Positions 9,514-20,100 are shown, numbered from the stretch's first letter. The stretch: 64,000 bases of DNA from Marinoscillum furvescens DSM 4134 (GCF_003386095.1 NZ_QREG01000011.1:62001-126000), one strand, 5' to 3'. The notes: generated by a model not told the origin, from the sequence alone. Made by a program: numbers and translations.

Positions 9514-10212
9514 ATGACTCAATATCAAGATCAAACCCACTTACTGGTAGCGGTTGATTGCATCATCTTTGGCTTTGACAATGAAGAGCTGAAACTTCTT
9601 TTGATTAAAAGGGATTTTGAACCTGAGCGTGACAAATGGTCCTTAATGGGTGGGTTTCTAAGGCCCCAGGAAACGGCTGATGAAGCTGCGAAGCGAGTAC
9701 TTCACCGACTCACAGGCTTACAGGATGTATATCTCGATCAGGTACATACTTTTAGTGCTCCTGGCAGGGATCCTGTAGAACGCACAGTTTCAATTGCCTA
9801 CTACGCCCTGATTAATATTGAAGATCACAATGAGGAGCTATCTGAACAACACGGTGCGAAGTGGTTTAGTCTGAAAGAAGCGCCAAAGCTCATTTTTGAT
9901 CACGAGCAGATGGTAACAGCAGCCATTCAAAAGTTACGCTACAAAACCTCCGTGCAGCCCATTGGTTTTGAACTCTTGCCAGAGAAATTTACCATGCGCC
10001 AGCTTCAGAAGCTCTACGAGGCAATTCTCGACGAAGAGCTTGATAAACGCAACTTTGTAAAGAAGATCAATCAGCTAGACATCCTGACCAAACTGGATGA
10101 AAAAGATATGACATCCAGCAAAAAGGGATCTTACCTTTTTCAATTTGATCAGAGCAAATATGAAAAACAGGCGAGCAAAGGGTTTTCGCTCAAACTAGCC
10201 AATCAATTGTGA
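9514..10212 (+). CDS. araR: Nudix-related arabinose regulator AraR
   Basis: A 232-residue protein with an N-terminal Nudix fold (about residues 8-140) and a C-terminal winged-helix region (about 150-225) that includes a FTMRQLQKLYEAILDEELD stretch. This is the NrtR/AraR layout; in Bacteroides, AraR of this kind controls arabinose genes and senses L-arabinose. The Nudix box is degenerate: GGFLRPQETADEAAKR keeps the first Gly and Glu, but the following REUxEE motif reads RVLHRL, so the metal-binding glutamates are lost and the domain should sense rather than hydrolyse. It is divergent from the GH51 gene and ends directly against the GH9 gene. Confidence 0.88.
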   Translation: MTQYQDQTHLLVAVDCIIFGFDNEELKLLLIKRDFEPERDKWSLMGGFLRPQETADEAAKRVLHRLTGLQDVYLDQVHTFSAPGRDPVERTVSIAYYALINIEDHNEELSEQHGAKWFSLKEAPKLIFDHEQMVTAAIQKLRYKTSVQPIGFELLPEKFTMRQLQKLYEAILDEELDKRNFVKKINQLDILTKLDEKDMTSSKKGSYLFQFDQSKYEKQASKGFSLKLANQL

Positions 10213-10222
10213 TTAATTGGCT
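10197..10222. terminator. small hairpin across the abutting araR and GH9 stops
   Basis: AGCCAAT (10197-10203) pairs with ATTGGCT (10216-10222), and AAT/ATT pairs extend it inward. Both stop codons (TGA 10210-10212 and the minus-strand TAA 10215-10213) lie in the loop side. There is no T-run, so termination is uncertain. Confidence 0.3.
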
Positions 10223-11976
10223 GCTACATTAAAGTCCTGCTCGTATAAGGTTTTCATTGCAGCAGCAACATATACTAGCGGAGCATTCCAATTGATGGCT
10301 ATTTCGTTCGTACTATAGCTACACAGCTCATCGATATAACATTTTGCAGGTGCAGTATCTGGATAGTAACTCAGCCCACAGTCTTGTGATCGATTGTGGG
10401 GATTTGGACCACCTACCAGCCAGCCTGGAATAGGTGCGGCTATTCCATCTGCCTCAGAAAGGCGATGATGAATTCTTTGGGGTGATACCACACCGAAACC
10501 CGTGACAAAACAGTAGCCGGTGGCATTCTTACCCAACACATAATCCAGGCAGGATTGTGCGGCTTCAAAAAATTCTCGATGCCCTACCAGTCGGTAGGCA
10601 TTGATCATGACCATCGCCTGATTTAGAATATAGGAATTACTCCCCCATTGAAACTGATCTATGGGAACCCGATAAGCAGACGCTCTCCATTTTTCGACCT
10701 GTGCTTTTGCTAGTTGAAGCAACTTATCCGACACCTGCTTGTGAAAGGTATTGGGTAAATCCGGACAACTTGCCAATGAAAAAATAGCCAGTGTTTCCAC
10801 TGAAGCCCAATTGGGCACAGAAAAATGACCAAACTGCTCCAGGTCAATCGCCGCGAGATACTGCTCATCTTCAGTTGCCAGATAAAGCTCTGTTGCCGCC
10901 CAAAGAAATTCATCCTGTAGTTGTTTATCTCCATATTCACCGGTTTTTACAGCAGGGTATTCTGTAGAATTGGTATATGCCTTATGAGGGTTTTTTGAGG
11001 CCCATGACCAGGCATATTCAGCTTTATTGAGCAATCGCTTTGCCATTACGCTATCCACTTCCTTTAGACTATGATAGCTACGAGCTAGTACTGCAGCAAA
11101 ATTCAAGGATGCTGCCGTTCCTTTGGCAACTACATATCGTGTGCTATTTGCATCATGCGGAGGCACAAAGCCTTCAAAATTGGCAGTAGTTAGCTTATGA
11201 TATACTCCTCCATCATTGGGGTCTTGCATTTGCTCCATCCATCGGAGGTTCCATAAAACTTCATCGAGAATATCCGGATTGGCATTGTTACTTTCCGGAA
11301 TGTTTAGCTTCATGTCCAGAAGAGAGCTTTCATAGTGCTCCAGCGCCAAAAGCAATGTGTAAGTTGTAATTCCAGAGTTGACCACATATTTGTTGTAATC
11401 ACCAGCATCATACCAGCCAAATGGTGCCTTTATCACCTGATCTTTACCTCCATGTGTGTCTACTGCTGAAACATGCAGCTGAACCGCGGTATCGGGATGT
11501 CCCGCTTTACGAGCAAATTCTCCTGCGTGCTTAGCTTCCAAAGCAGTGGATGCCCGATTGTAGTAGTATGCCTTGATACTTGCCTTGAGCAAGTTGTCAT
11601 AAGGCTTAGCGTTGATCTGAAATGGGTGCGACTTTACTCCACCCGACCGAAGTTGGAATGTGCCTGACTCTTGAAAATCTGAGAAATCTGCAATGGCCAC
11701 TTCCTCCTGAGAATACTGCCAGGTAGCAGCAGGTAACAATGCCGCAGTGTAGACAATCTGCTCATTTGTGTTCAGGATCTCAAATGAATCCCGATTTGGT
11801 TGAACCAAAACAGCTTGTTTCTGACCGTTCGTGAGATAGCCAACCTGATTGACACGGAAAATTGGTGACTGCTCCGATGAGCCTTTTGAGGGCAGGTAGC
11901 AACCATTCATAAGCAGCGCAGTGATCATGACGAGCACTACTGTGCAGATATTTGAAACAGAGGGGCTAATCTTCAT
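10213..11976 (-). CDS. GH9 glucanase with N-terminal Ig-like domain, lipoprotein
   Basis: A 587-residue enzyme when started at the ATG at 11976; an upstream GTG at 12021 would place extra residues inside a hairpin and before the signal peptide, so it was rejected. The N-terminus ends in LLMNGC, a lipobox, so the enzyme is probably surface- or periplasm-anchored. Residues about 38-120 match the CelD N-terminal Ig-like domain (FRVNQVGYL). The catalytic domain has GWYDAGDYNKYVVNSG with the base Asp pair, HHRLSEADG with the conserved His-Arg, and the acid Glu in STNEIAINWNAPL. GH9 enzymes cut beta-1,4-glucosidic bonds in glucan, xyloglucan or glucomannan. It is the last gene of the SusC/D block. 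Confidence 0.92.
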   Translation of the reverse strand: MKISPSVSNICTVVLVMITALLMNGCYLPSKGSSEQSPIFRVNQVGYLTNGQKQAVLVQPNRDSFEILNTNEQIVYTAALLPAATWQYSQEEVAIADFSDFQESGTFQLRSGGVKSHPFQINAKPYDNLLKASIKAYYYNRASTALEAKHAGEFARKAGHPDTAVQLHVSAVDTHGGKDQVIKAPFGWYDAGDYNKYVVNSGITTYTLLLALEHYESSLLDMKLNIPESNNANPDILDEVLWNLRWMEQMQDPNDGGVYHKLTTANFEGFVPPHDANSTRYVVAKGTAASLNFAAVLARSYHSLKEVDSVMAKRLLNKAEYAWSWASKNPHKAYTNSTEYPAVKTGEYGDKQLQDEFLWAATELYLATEDEQYLAAIDLEQFGHFSVPNWASVETLAIFSLASCPDLPNTFHKQVSDKLLQLAKAQVEKWRASAYRVPIDQFQWGSNSYILNQAMVMINAYRLVGHREFFEAAQSCLDYVLGKNATGYCFVTGFGVVSPQRIHHRLSEADGIAAPIPGWLVGGPNPHNRSQDCGLSYYPDTAPAKCYIDELCSYSTNEIAINWNAPLVYVAAAMKTLYEQDFNVAAN

Positions 11977-12002
11977 GGTATTATGTAGGACTGTTACAAA
12001 AA

Positions 12003-12069
12003 ACATTCTCCAGCGAGCCACCCTTGTGGGTATTATTTTCAGTGATCAAACGAGCTCGCTGGAAAATGT
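12003..12069 (-). promoter_or_regulatory. strong intercistronic hairpin with U6 tail before GH9
   Basis: TCCAGCGAGC (12009-12018) pairs perfectly with GCTCGCTGGA (12054-12063), and ACATT/AATGT outside extends the stem to 15 of 16 pairs. The loop holds a smaller ACCC-TTGT-GGGT hairpin. On the transcript the stem is followed by six U (12003-11998), then the GH9 start 21 nt later. This is the form of a terminator or attenuator between the glycan-binding protein and GH9. Confidence 0.75.
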
Positions 12070-12079
12070 CAAAAATCAA

Positions 12080-14095
12080 TTATTCAAATCCTATGCGATC
12101 TGCATAGATTACGGAAGAGGTGATCCCATCAACCTTGAGAGCAAAACGAACAACCTGAGACAAATCGGTGGTTGAATAATTGGCCAATGGAACTTGGTAC
12201 TCTGTCCATTCACCTTCTACTAAAGTGACCGTATTGTAATCATCCCAGTTGTCATTCAAAATACAAGCAACTTGTGCTCCATCGGTACCAGGGCCTCCAT
12301 ATAGCGCAAATGAAAAGCTCGTGCGTGTACTGGCATCTATAGCTGGATCTATCCCACCTACAGAAAGTCCCCCACCATTGGTAGTTTCAAACTTCCAGCT
12401 TACCTCACCGCTATAGACCTGTTCTTTATTTGCAGGATCAGAGGTGGCCGCCTCCCAGCTCCAATCTCCACCACCTGCGGCAGTTTCATCATCAAACAGG
12501 CTTACTGGAAGTGGTGCAGGTCCACCCATATCAAACCCTACTCGATCTACATAAATCGTAGTACCAGCGACTCCTTCCACCTTGAAAATAAATCGTGTGA
12601 TGTTTTGAAGGTTTACCGTGGCATAGTTGCTAAGGTCTATTTCATAAGAAGTCCATTCGCCTTCTTTAAGGGTAACACTATTGTAGCTGTCCCACTTATC
12701 AGCACCATCCGAACCAAGGATACATGCGAGCTGAGCTCCGTCAGTTCCTGCTCCTCCAAACACTGAAAAGGCAAACACTTTTTGCTCTGAAGCATCTACA
12801 CCCGTAAGTCCGCCAGCAGATACTCCACCATCGCTATCCGTTGTAAATTTCCACGAAACGTCTCCTGAGAAGAATTGCTCAGTGCTGGCTGGATCGGATT
12901 CTACAGTATTCCAGCTCCAGTCTCCCCCACCAAATTGAATGCCGTCATCATATAGTGTGACTGCCAAAGGTTTGGGTCCTTCTCCGGGTACCAGCAAGTT
13001 TGCGCCAAGCAGGCCTTCATAGTCATGAATGGTTTTGTAGGTGATACCACCATTTTTAGCTCCTTCCGGAACCCCTACGACAATTTCCGTAGCACTATGA
13101 GCGGTGAAAGATGCGGCAGCCACAGGATCAACTCCCGGAAGAGTAAGTGACGCAACGAGATCCAGGTTTGTACCTGTGATGGTGATATCGTCGGTGCCCG
13201 GCACTGCGGGCTCAGGAGATACCGATGCACCCATAGGTAGCTGTATAACGACCTCTTGTGAAGTGGTCACTTCCACCGGAGATACTTGTCTTAGCACCAT
13301 GCTACCTCTCTCTGTTTGCTTTGGCACGGCCAAAACGATTTCTGTAGCCGTATGTGTCTTAAACCCTGCGGCACCTACTATCTGATCACCAGCAAATAAA
13401 ATAGATGTTACCAGATCTAGATCCGTACCCGTAATGGTCAGGTCTGCTGTATGTCTTACTTCTGCAGGACTCAGTGCCGTCACTCGTGGCAATGTGACCT
13501 TTAGCTCCTGCTCCGAGGCAAAAGTTAGAGGCTCGGTACCTCCTGAGCTAAATACCAAAAAGCCTGTTTCTGCCTCCATTGGCACTTTCACTTTCAGCTC
13601 GGTCATGCTCTGAGACTCAAACTCATCTACCAAAAGTCCATCTTTGAAGGTGACTGTCTCGATCCAGTTGAGCATCTCACCTGTGATGGTCAGTGTACCG
13701 CCAGGTTTCACTTCATCATCTATAGTGCTAATAGTCACCGGCACCTCAAAACTCAATGGTGTCTTTGAAACTACATCGCCTTTACTGGATTTAAGGGTCA
13801 CCAGGCCTGCCTCGGCCTCCCGTGGTACTTTGATTTCTATTACCGTGGAAGATTTAGAAATAAAATCTGTCACAGACACTTCAGGAGCAAGCATGATGCT
13901 GCTCACTTTGTCCAAATTGAGCCCTATGAACTTGATAGTATCTCCGTGGTGGACTCCTGATGGACCGAAACTCAACAGTACCACTTCATCTACTGTAGGC
14001 TCTTCCTCGTCGCAGGCAGTAGTAAGCCCACCCACGATTAGCAACATAAGCAGGAGCTTTACTCCCCACTTATTCTGAACTATTAAATGTTTCAT
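12080..14095 (-). CDS. surface lipoprotein with four IPT/TIG repeats and two tandem C-terminal modules
   Basis: A 671-residue lipoprotein (signal peptide ending LTTAC) encoded between a glycan-binding protein gene and GH9. Residues about 30-360 hold four IPT/TIG-like immunoglobulin repeats, each with a SP...GDTITITGxNLDxV pattern (for example TLTITGEMLNWIETV and LTITGTDLDLVTSIL). From about 375 to 671 come two tandem copies of a 145-residue module starting LYDDGIQFGGGDWSW and LFDDETAAGGGDWSWEA and ending in YVDRVGFD and YADRIGFE. The modules look like carbohydrate-binding beta-sandwiches, but I do not recognise a named CBM family. Position suggests a SusE/F- or SGBP-like role in capturing glycan at the cell surface. 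Confidence 0.8.
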   Translation of the reverse strand: MKHLIVQNKWGVKLLLMLLIVGGLTTACDEEEPTVDEVVLLSFGPSGVHHGDTIKFIGLNLDKVSSIMLAPEVSVTDFISKSSTVIEIKVPREAEAGLVTLKSSKGDVVSKTPLSFEVPVTISTIDDEVKPGGTLTITGEMLNWIETVTFKDGLLVDEFESQSMTELKVKVPMEAETGFLVFSSGGTEPLTFASEQELKVTLPRVTALSPAEVRHTADLTITGTDLDLVTSILFAGDQIVGAAGFKTHTATEIVLAVPKQTERGSMVLRQVSPVEVTTSQEVVIQLPMGASVSPEPAVPGTDDITITGTNLDLVASLTLPGVDPVAAASFTAHSATEIVVGVPEGAKNGGITYKTIHDYEGLLGANLLVPGEGPKPLAVTLYDDGIQFGGGDWSWNTVESDPASTEQFFSGDVSWKFTTDSDGGVSAGGLTGVDASEQKVFAFSVFGGAGTDGAQLACILGSDGADKWDSYNSVTLKEGEWTSYEIDLSNYATVNLQNITRFIFKVEGVAGTTIYVDRVGFDMGGPAPLPVSLFDDETAAGGGDWSWEAATSDPANKEQVYSGEVSWKFETTNGGGLSVGGIDPAIDASTRTSFSFALYGGPGTDGAQVACILNDNWDDYNTVTLVEGEWTEYQVPLANYSTTDLSQVVRFALKVDGITSSVIYADRIGFE

Positions 14096-14118
14096 CTTGA
14101 TTCTTTTTAGTAAGGAGT

Positions 14119-15354
14119 TTATTGTTCTACAATGCGCACATTATCTATATAAATCTCAAATGGACTATTGTCAGCCATAGGCGCTGCCAGTACCCAAAAC
14201 GACAGCCCGCCAGTATTGTCCGGGTTCCACTTAGTAGCTGATGGAGTATATTCCACCTCATCGCTATCATTCATGTCCATGTCATACATAAAATCTGTCA
14301 AAGGAATGGTGACAGTAATCCAACGGCCTCCCGTATCAAAGTTTTGATCAGCAGCCGCCCACGGGCCCCATATGGCTCTCGGATTGAAAGCGTTCGTCCA
14401 TACTTCCTGGTTACCAGCATTGTCCCAAGGTGAAAAGCAAATGTTGAGATAGGAAGCATACCAGCTTATTACCTTCGCTTCAAACTTCAATACATAGTTT
14501 TGTGGTTCGGCAGGTATAGGTATCAGGCTACCCTCAGGACGTCCGGCAGCCTGCCCCCAAAACTGAGATTCATAATGATTGTCTCCTACAGGTCCCTCTT
14601 CACGAGGACTATCCGCACTGTAGTTTCCACTCAGCTTTAGGTAATTGCCATCCAAACTGTGCTGGTCGGTTACATATAACCCTGGTCTCCAGCTGCCATC
14701 TGCATTTTTGTCATCATAGTTTAAGAAGATGTTACGTTCATCTTTATAATGAAAACTGGTTTCTGTAGTACCAAAATTGGTGCTTACCGTCAATGGACCT
14801 GATTGAGCTCCCTCTGGTATGGTCACCTGAAGTGTATTTTGATCTACTACTTCTACAGATGCTTCCACATTGCCCGTAAAGCTTACGGTAATAGGTTCGA
14901 AAAAGAAGTCTCCGGTAATTGTGGTAGTACTTCCCACTTCAGCATACTCATGCGTCATGCTGCTCAATACAGGTTCAGATATTGCCACCTCAAAATCATA
15001 AGCAAGCGTACTACCGTCTTTGAATACGATTTGAATGGTATTCGTGACCTCAGTAGGCGCCTGGTTGGGTATATCTACAAAAATTGCTTGATCCGTGATA
15101 TAGGTTGGTATCAATACGGCTTGCTTGTCATTAAACCACAGCTCTCTTGCTCCTCCAAGGTTTTCTCCAACTACCACTATGAGGTCTCCTAAAAAGGCCC
15201 CTGCTAACAATGAATCGGAACTCTCTGGATTAGCCACCCGCACATAATGAATGGCCGGGCTGCCTGTATCATCGTCTTCACAGCTACTCATCAATGCTAC
15301 AACGAGCATAAGGGGAAGTAGCAGTGCTAATCTGTTTTTATATAATTTTTTCAT
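14119..15354 (-). CDS. surface glycan-binding protein with IPT repeats and xyloglucan-binding-type domain
   Basis: A 411-residue lipoprotein (lipobox region LMSSCEDDD). Two IPT/TIG-like domains occupy about residues 30-200. The C-terminal 200 residues, starting IFLNYDDKNADGSWRPG and containing ESQFWGQAAGRPEG, YLNICFSPWDNAG and PRAIWGPWAA, match the SGBP-B xyloglucan-binding domain type, with several exposed-looking Trp. It lies 52 bp after the SusD gene on the same strand and 23 bp before the second binding protein, so it is the third gene of the susCD operon. Related domains bind several beta-glucans and mannans, so the name does not fix the ligand. Confidence 0.85.
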   Translation of the reverse strand: MKKLYKNRLALLLPLMLVVALMSSCEDDDTGSPAIHYVRVANPESSDSLLAGAFLGDLIVVVGENLGGARELWFNDKQAVLIPTYITDQAIFVDIPNQAPTEVTNTIQIVFKDGSTLAYDFEVAISEPVLSSMTHEYAEVGSTTTITGDFFFEPITVSFTGNVEASVEVVDQNTLQVTIPEGAQSGPLTVSTNFGTTETSFHYKDERNIFLNYDDKNADGSWRPGLYVTDQHSLDGNYLKLSGNYSADSPREEGPVGDNHYESQFWGQAAGRPEGSLIPIPAEPQNYVLKFEAKVISWYASYLNICFSPWDNAGNQEVWTNAFNPRAIWGPWAAADQNFDTGGRWITVTIPLTDFMYDMDMNDSDEVEYTPSATKWNPDNTGGLSFWVLAAPMADNSPFEIYIDNVRIVEQ

Positions 15355-15406
15355 CTTATTTTATCTTTTATAGTTGTGCCAAGTACCACAAGTTATTACT
15401 ACCATC

Positions 15407-17086
15407 TTACTGCGGAATCTCAAAAGGAACTGCTTCCGCATCAGGTCCCAGGTTTGGATTATTGATGAGCTCCGTAACCGGAACTGGCAAAAACATATCC
15501 TCTGGCGAAACAACTACGGGACTTTCTGGAGCCTCGGCGATGTAGGCCGACTCATCATTCGCATCAGCAGTAGATCCATCAGGAAGCACCACCGTGTGGG
15601 CTCTTCTTTGATTATTGAGATAGGCCAAAGCCCCTGCTTCATCACGATAGTACAAACGCTTGACATCCAGCCAATTGATCCCTTCTGCTGCAAACTCTAC
15701 TCTACGCTCTCTGAGGATGTCAGCATAGGTAATGACAGCACGAGTATCCAACCCGGCACGCGATCGGATGGCATTGTAATATTGAAGGGCTTTAGCATCG
15801 GTGGTGGAAGAACCCGTACCAATGGCTGCCTCTGCATAGATCAGGTACACATCAGCCAGACGAAGCATATACTGATTGAGTGGTGTTGCCTGATTGACCA
15901 CTGGAGCTCCAATATCATCCTGCGTTCCGACAATGTATTTTCTTACGTTGTTACAAACTGGTGCTTTATATTCCAGCTGATCACCATTGTCATCAGTATT
16001 GACAATATGGTATTCATATCCGCCTTCTTTGCTGTTGATGTTTGGATATACATCTCCATTCATCATAAAGATGGCCGGTCTTCGCAAGTCTTCGAATACA
16101 CTATCCTCAGCGCCATCATTGGCATCTAGAGCTCTCACAAAATCATAGGTCATGGACTTACCTCCACCCCAGGCCTCAGAGTTTCCTGTGATGAGGCTAC
16201 TGCGCGCAAATACTGCTTGTCGGCTATTGCCTGTGCCCCAGGCACCTGAGATCCATTGAAGTGCAAACAACGATTCAGCATTATTCTCATTTTCCACCTT
16301 AAAAAGGTCTTCATAATTTTCCATGAGTTCTGCACCACTATTCATGATCACGTCATCTGCAAGCTCCATTGCTTTCGCAAAGTGTGCCGCAGCATCACCC
16401 GAGCTAAGATTTGATCCCATGGTCAGATATATTTTGGACAATAAGCCCTTCGCAGACCAGCTGGTCAACCTCCCAGGCTGATCACTGCCAGGCAGATGCT
16501 CCGCAGCAAACTCCAGGTCACTTACGATAAACTGATAGATACTTTCACGCGTGTTCTTTGGCAGATCCAGGTTGTCATCACTGATCAACTGTGTAGGGTT
16601 GGTTACCACGGGAACATCTCCCCAGTATTCGGTAAGAAAGTAGTATGCAAATGCTCTGAAGAACTTTGCTTCGGCTACTCCGGCATTGATCACCTCATCA
16701 TTTACTCCATAGCTCGAAGCGATTCGAGGCATGTCATTGATGATGACATTGGTACGAGCAATTACAGAGTACAAACTCCCCCATGCTCCCGATACGATAC
16801 TATTGGCATCGGTGAAAGTGAAGAAGAAAAACTGTCCTTCGTCCTGGTAATCATTGTACAAGTCACCAGCCAGTCCATCTCCGGCTGCCCAGCTAAACTT
16901 ATCATTGAAACTAAACCATGGTCTTCCGTACAGCGATGCAGTGACCGTTTTGATTTCCGCTTCGTTTCGATAAAAAGCATCTACCACAGCATTGTCCGCC
17001 GGTAGTACTTCTAAAAACTCGTCCTGACATCCGTTGATCGTCAGAAGCAGTGCGAAAGCACTTAAATATGTTGTAATCTTTTTCAT
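15407..17086 (-). CDS. susD: SusD/RagB family glycan-binding lipoprotein
   Basis: A 559-residue lipoprotein (LLTINGC lipobox) with the SusD pattern: N-terminal SusD-like region with WGDVPVVTNP and LPKNTRESIYQFIVSDLE, TPR-type helices around ARGLLSKIYLTMG-like sequence (SWSAKGLLSKIYLTMG), and the RagB/SusD C-terminal part with RLADVYLIYAEAAIG and RRVEFAAEGINWLDVKRL. It forms the lid on the SusC pore and binds oligosaccharide at the outer surface. It is encoded 18 bp after susC. The gene is complete and no frameshift is seen. Confidence 0.95.
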   Translation of the reverse strand: MKKITTYLSAFALLLTINGCQDEFLEVLPADNAVVDAFYRNEAEIKTVTASLYGRPWFSFNDKFSWAAGDGLAGDLYNDYQDEGQFFFFTFTDANSIVSGAWGSLYSVIARTNVIINDMPRIASSYGVNDEVINAGVAEAKFFRAFAYYFLTEYWGDVPVVTNPTQLISDDNLDLPKNTRESIYQFIVSDLEFAAEHLPGSDQPGRLTSWSAKGLLSKIYLTMGSNLSSGDAAAHFAKAMELADDVIMNSGAELMENYEDLFKVENENNAESLFALQWISGAWGTGNSRQAVFARSSLITGNSEAWGGGKSMTYDFVRALDANDGAEDSVFEDLRRPAIFMMNGDVYPNINSKEGGYEYHIVNTDDNGDQLEYKAPVCNNVRKYIVGTQDDIGAPVVNQATPLNQYMLRLADVYLIYAEAAIGTGSSTTDAKALQYYNAIRSRAGLDTRAVITYADILRERRVEFAAEGINWLDVKRLYYRDEAGALAYLNNQRRAHTVVLPDGSTADANDESAYIAEAPESPVVVSPEDMFLPVPVTELINNPNLGPDAEAVPFEIPQ

Positions 17087-17104
17087 AACAATCGTTTTGT
17101 CTGG

Positions 17105-20100
17105 TTAGAAAGTGATATTTGCACCTACTGTATACACTCGAGGTGACGGGTACCTACCCATGTCGATGTTTTGCATCAGCGGGTCCTGGTTGAATGCCCC
17201 TACTTCAGGGTCATACCCACTGTAGTTGGTGAATGTGTAAAGGTTCTGTCCTTTTACATAAACTCTCATCGAGTTGATTTTTACGCGATTGAGTAGGCTG
17301 GTAGGTAAAGAATAACCTACTGTAATGGTCTGGATGCGAACATACGATCCATCCTCAATCCATCGGTCTGACATGCGATCGTTAGTGTTGTTGTCAGTCT
17401 GTGAAAATCTGGGAATGTCAGTATTTGGATTAGTCAATGTTACATCACTAATGTTGTTATAAGATCCTTCCTCATTTACCAGTTCGATCCGAGCCCGTTT
17501 TACAATATCAGATGATTGGTTGTTGTAAACACTAGACATCTGCTCATTTCTAACTTTGGAGAAATTTAACACATCTGCACCGTAGGATCCTGTGAGATAA
17601 ATTCCCAGGTTAACCGGCCCAAAATTGAAAGAGTTGTTGATACCATAGGTGAAGTCAGGGTTCGGATCGCCGATGATCGTTTGATCTTCTGAGTTGACAA
17701 TGCCGTCTCCATTGAGGTCTTGAAATTTCATATCCCCCAGCCAAACGCCATCCCGAACGTGTATAAGGTTTTGATTGCCATCTTGCGTTTGGTCCTCTAC
17801 TTGTACCGGAGAATTCGCTATGTCCGTACTGTCCGTGAATATTCCATTGGTCTTATAGCCATAAAATACCCCTACCGGCTGACCTTCAGTGGTTCTGGTC
17901 ACCGATTGGAAGTTGCTATACCAGTACAGGTTTCTGGTATAGTCTCTGTCAATCTCCAGAATCTTGTTTCTATTCAGCGTGAAGGTCACGTCAGTATTCC
18001 AGGAAAACTTATCTCTTGTGATGTTTCTGGTATTGAGGCTCAGCTCCAATCCCTTATTTTCCAATTTACCTACGTTGGCAAACGGTGATGCGATACCAGC
18101 GCCACCACCACTGATGTAATCTGGCAGGGACACCTCGAGCAAAAGATCCCTTGTCTGCTTATTGTAGTAGTCAGCAGTAAGGTCGATTCTCCCCCCCCAC
18201 AGGCTCAGGTCTAGTCCAATATTATACTGAGTAGTAGCCTCCCATCTTAAGTTGGGGTTTGAAAAACGCTGGTTGATGTTGGCAGTGCCAAATTGAGAGT
18301 TCTCTGTACGCAGAGCAGATCCGTACGCATAATTTGGAATACTTTGGTTACCCACTTCGCCATATCCAGCTCTAAATTTCAAATCTGTGAGCACATTGGT
18401 TTTGGGCATAAAATCCTCGTTCATCACCCTCCACGCAAAGGAACCAGACGGAAATACTGCCCATCGGTTGTTCGGACCAAACTTAGATGATCCATCTGCT
18501 CTCACAGTGAAGGTAAAGAGGTATTTATCTGAAAGAATATAATTTAAACGGGTGTAGTAGGAAGCCAGCGTAGAGTTTCCAAGCCATCCATTGGTAGGCA
18601 CTGTAGAGTTTTCTCCCTGGTTAAGTACTTGAATGTCATTGGACACAAAGTTGGTTTTATAAACTTCTGATCCATTCCAGCGTGACTCCTGCATTTCATT
18701 ACCCAACATCGCGGTGAGATCATGCACCCCAGATTTAAAATTATAAGTCAGGTAGTTTTTCCAAATCCAAAAGAAGTTGTTCTCCTCCCGCTGACGCAAA
18801 TCATTCACATCATTTCGAATGACTCCCCATTCATAGGTTGGATTAAAAGATTTATTGAGGCCATGTGCATTGTCTAGCCCATATTCGGTGCGTAGTTTTA
18901 GTCCTTTAGCTAAATCCAAATCTGCGAAAAAATTAGCCATGAGGCGTTCACGCTTAAGGGTGTTGTTTCTCAATAAGGCCAGGGCCACAGGGTTGGACCC
19001 TATCTCAGCAGTATTTTGCACAGGTCCGGCGAAGTTTCCATCTATATCCCGAACCGGTACTGCGGGAGACATCTGTAGCGCTTGAGAAATCACACCATCT
19101 CCACCACTATTTAGCGTGATCACTTCATCTATATCGGCATAGGTGATGCTAGTACCCATCTTGAACCACTCTTTTACTTTTACATCCAGGTTTACCCGGG
19201 TGGTGAAACGCTCAAATCCAGAGCCAATGATGATCCCATCCTGTGAAAAATAGCCTCCAGATATCGCATATTTGAAATCATCCACACCTCCAGAAACAGA
19301 AAGTTGGTGACTTTGAATAGGCGCTTGTTCAAAAACGGCATCCTGCCAGTCAGTACCTTCTCCGAGAAGTGATGGGTCTTGAAACCGTTCATTGAGTTCG
19401 ATTCCATCGATTTCTTCTGCCACTTGAGCCTGATACGCTGCAAACTCCCGTAGATTCATCATATCAAGCTTTCTGGGAAGCTCCTGCACGGCATAGTAGC
19501 CATCATAGCTGATCTTAGCTTCGCCAGCTTTTCCACGTCTGGTGGTGACCATGACCACACCATTGGCTGCTCGCGATCCGTAGATGGCTGTAGCTGAGGC
19601 ATCTTTTAACACCTCTATACTTACTATATCATTGGGGTTGATTGAAGCAAGTGGGTTTACCCGGTTTTGTCCGTTGGCACCCCCTGCCCAATCAAACCCT
19701 GCAATAGACTGGCCTTCTCCTGAAATAGGAATACCATCTATTACATATAGAGGCTCACTACTGCCCGTGATAGAACTGGTACCACGAATACGCAGCGAAA
19801 CCGCTCCCCCAGGTGCACCTGTGTTTTGTGTTACTTGCACACCTGCTATCCGTCCCTTTAGTGCCTGATCTATGTTGGCCGCTACCATGTCATTGAGGGT
19901 CTCCCCATCCAATGAGGCCACGGCGCCTGTTAAATCACTTTTCTTTTGGGTACCATAGCCTACTACCACTACTTCATCTAGTGCGGCTACATCAGTTTGC
20001 ATGTTTACATTGATAACACTTCGTCCATTTACAGGAATCTCCTGTGTCTGAAACCCCACAAACGAAATAATCAATGTAGCATCTTCAGGTACTTGAATAG

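Noticed and set aside
11977-12021. GTG start adding 15 residues to the GH9 enzyme
   Set aside because: The added segment precedes the signal peptide and lies inside the stem of the intercistronic hairpin; the ATG at 11976 is better.
15374-16129. 251-codon frame antisense to the SusD gene
   Set aside because: The minus-strand frame has full SusD motifs; the antisense product resembles no family and has a composition expected from reverse reading.
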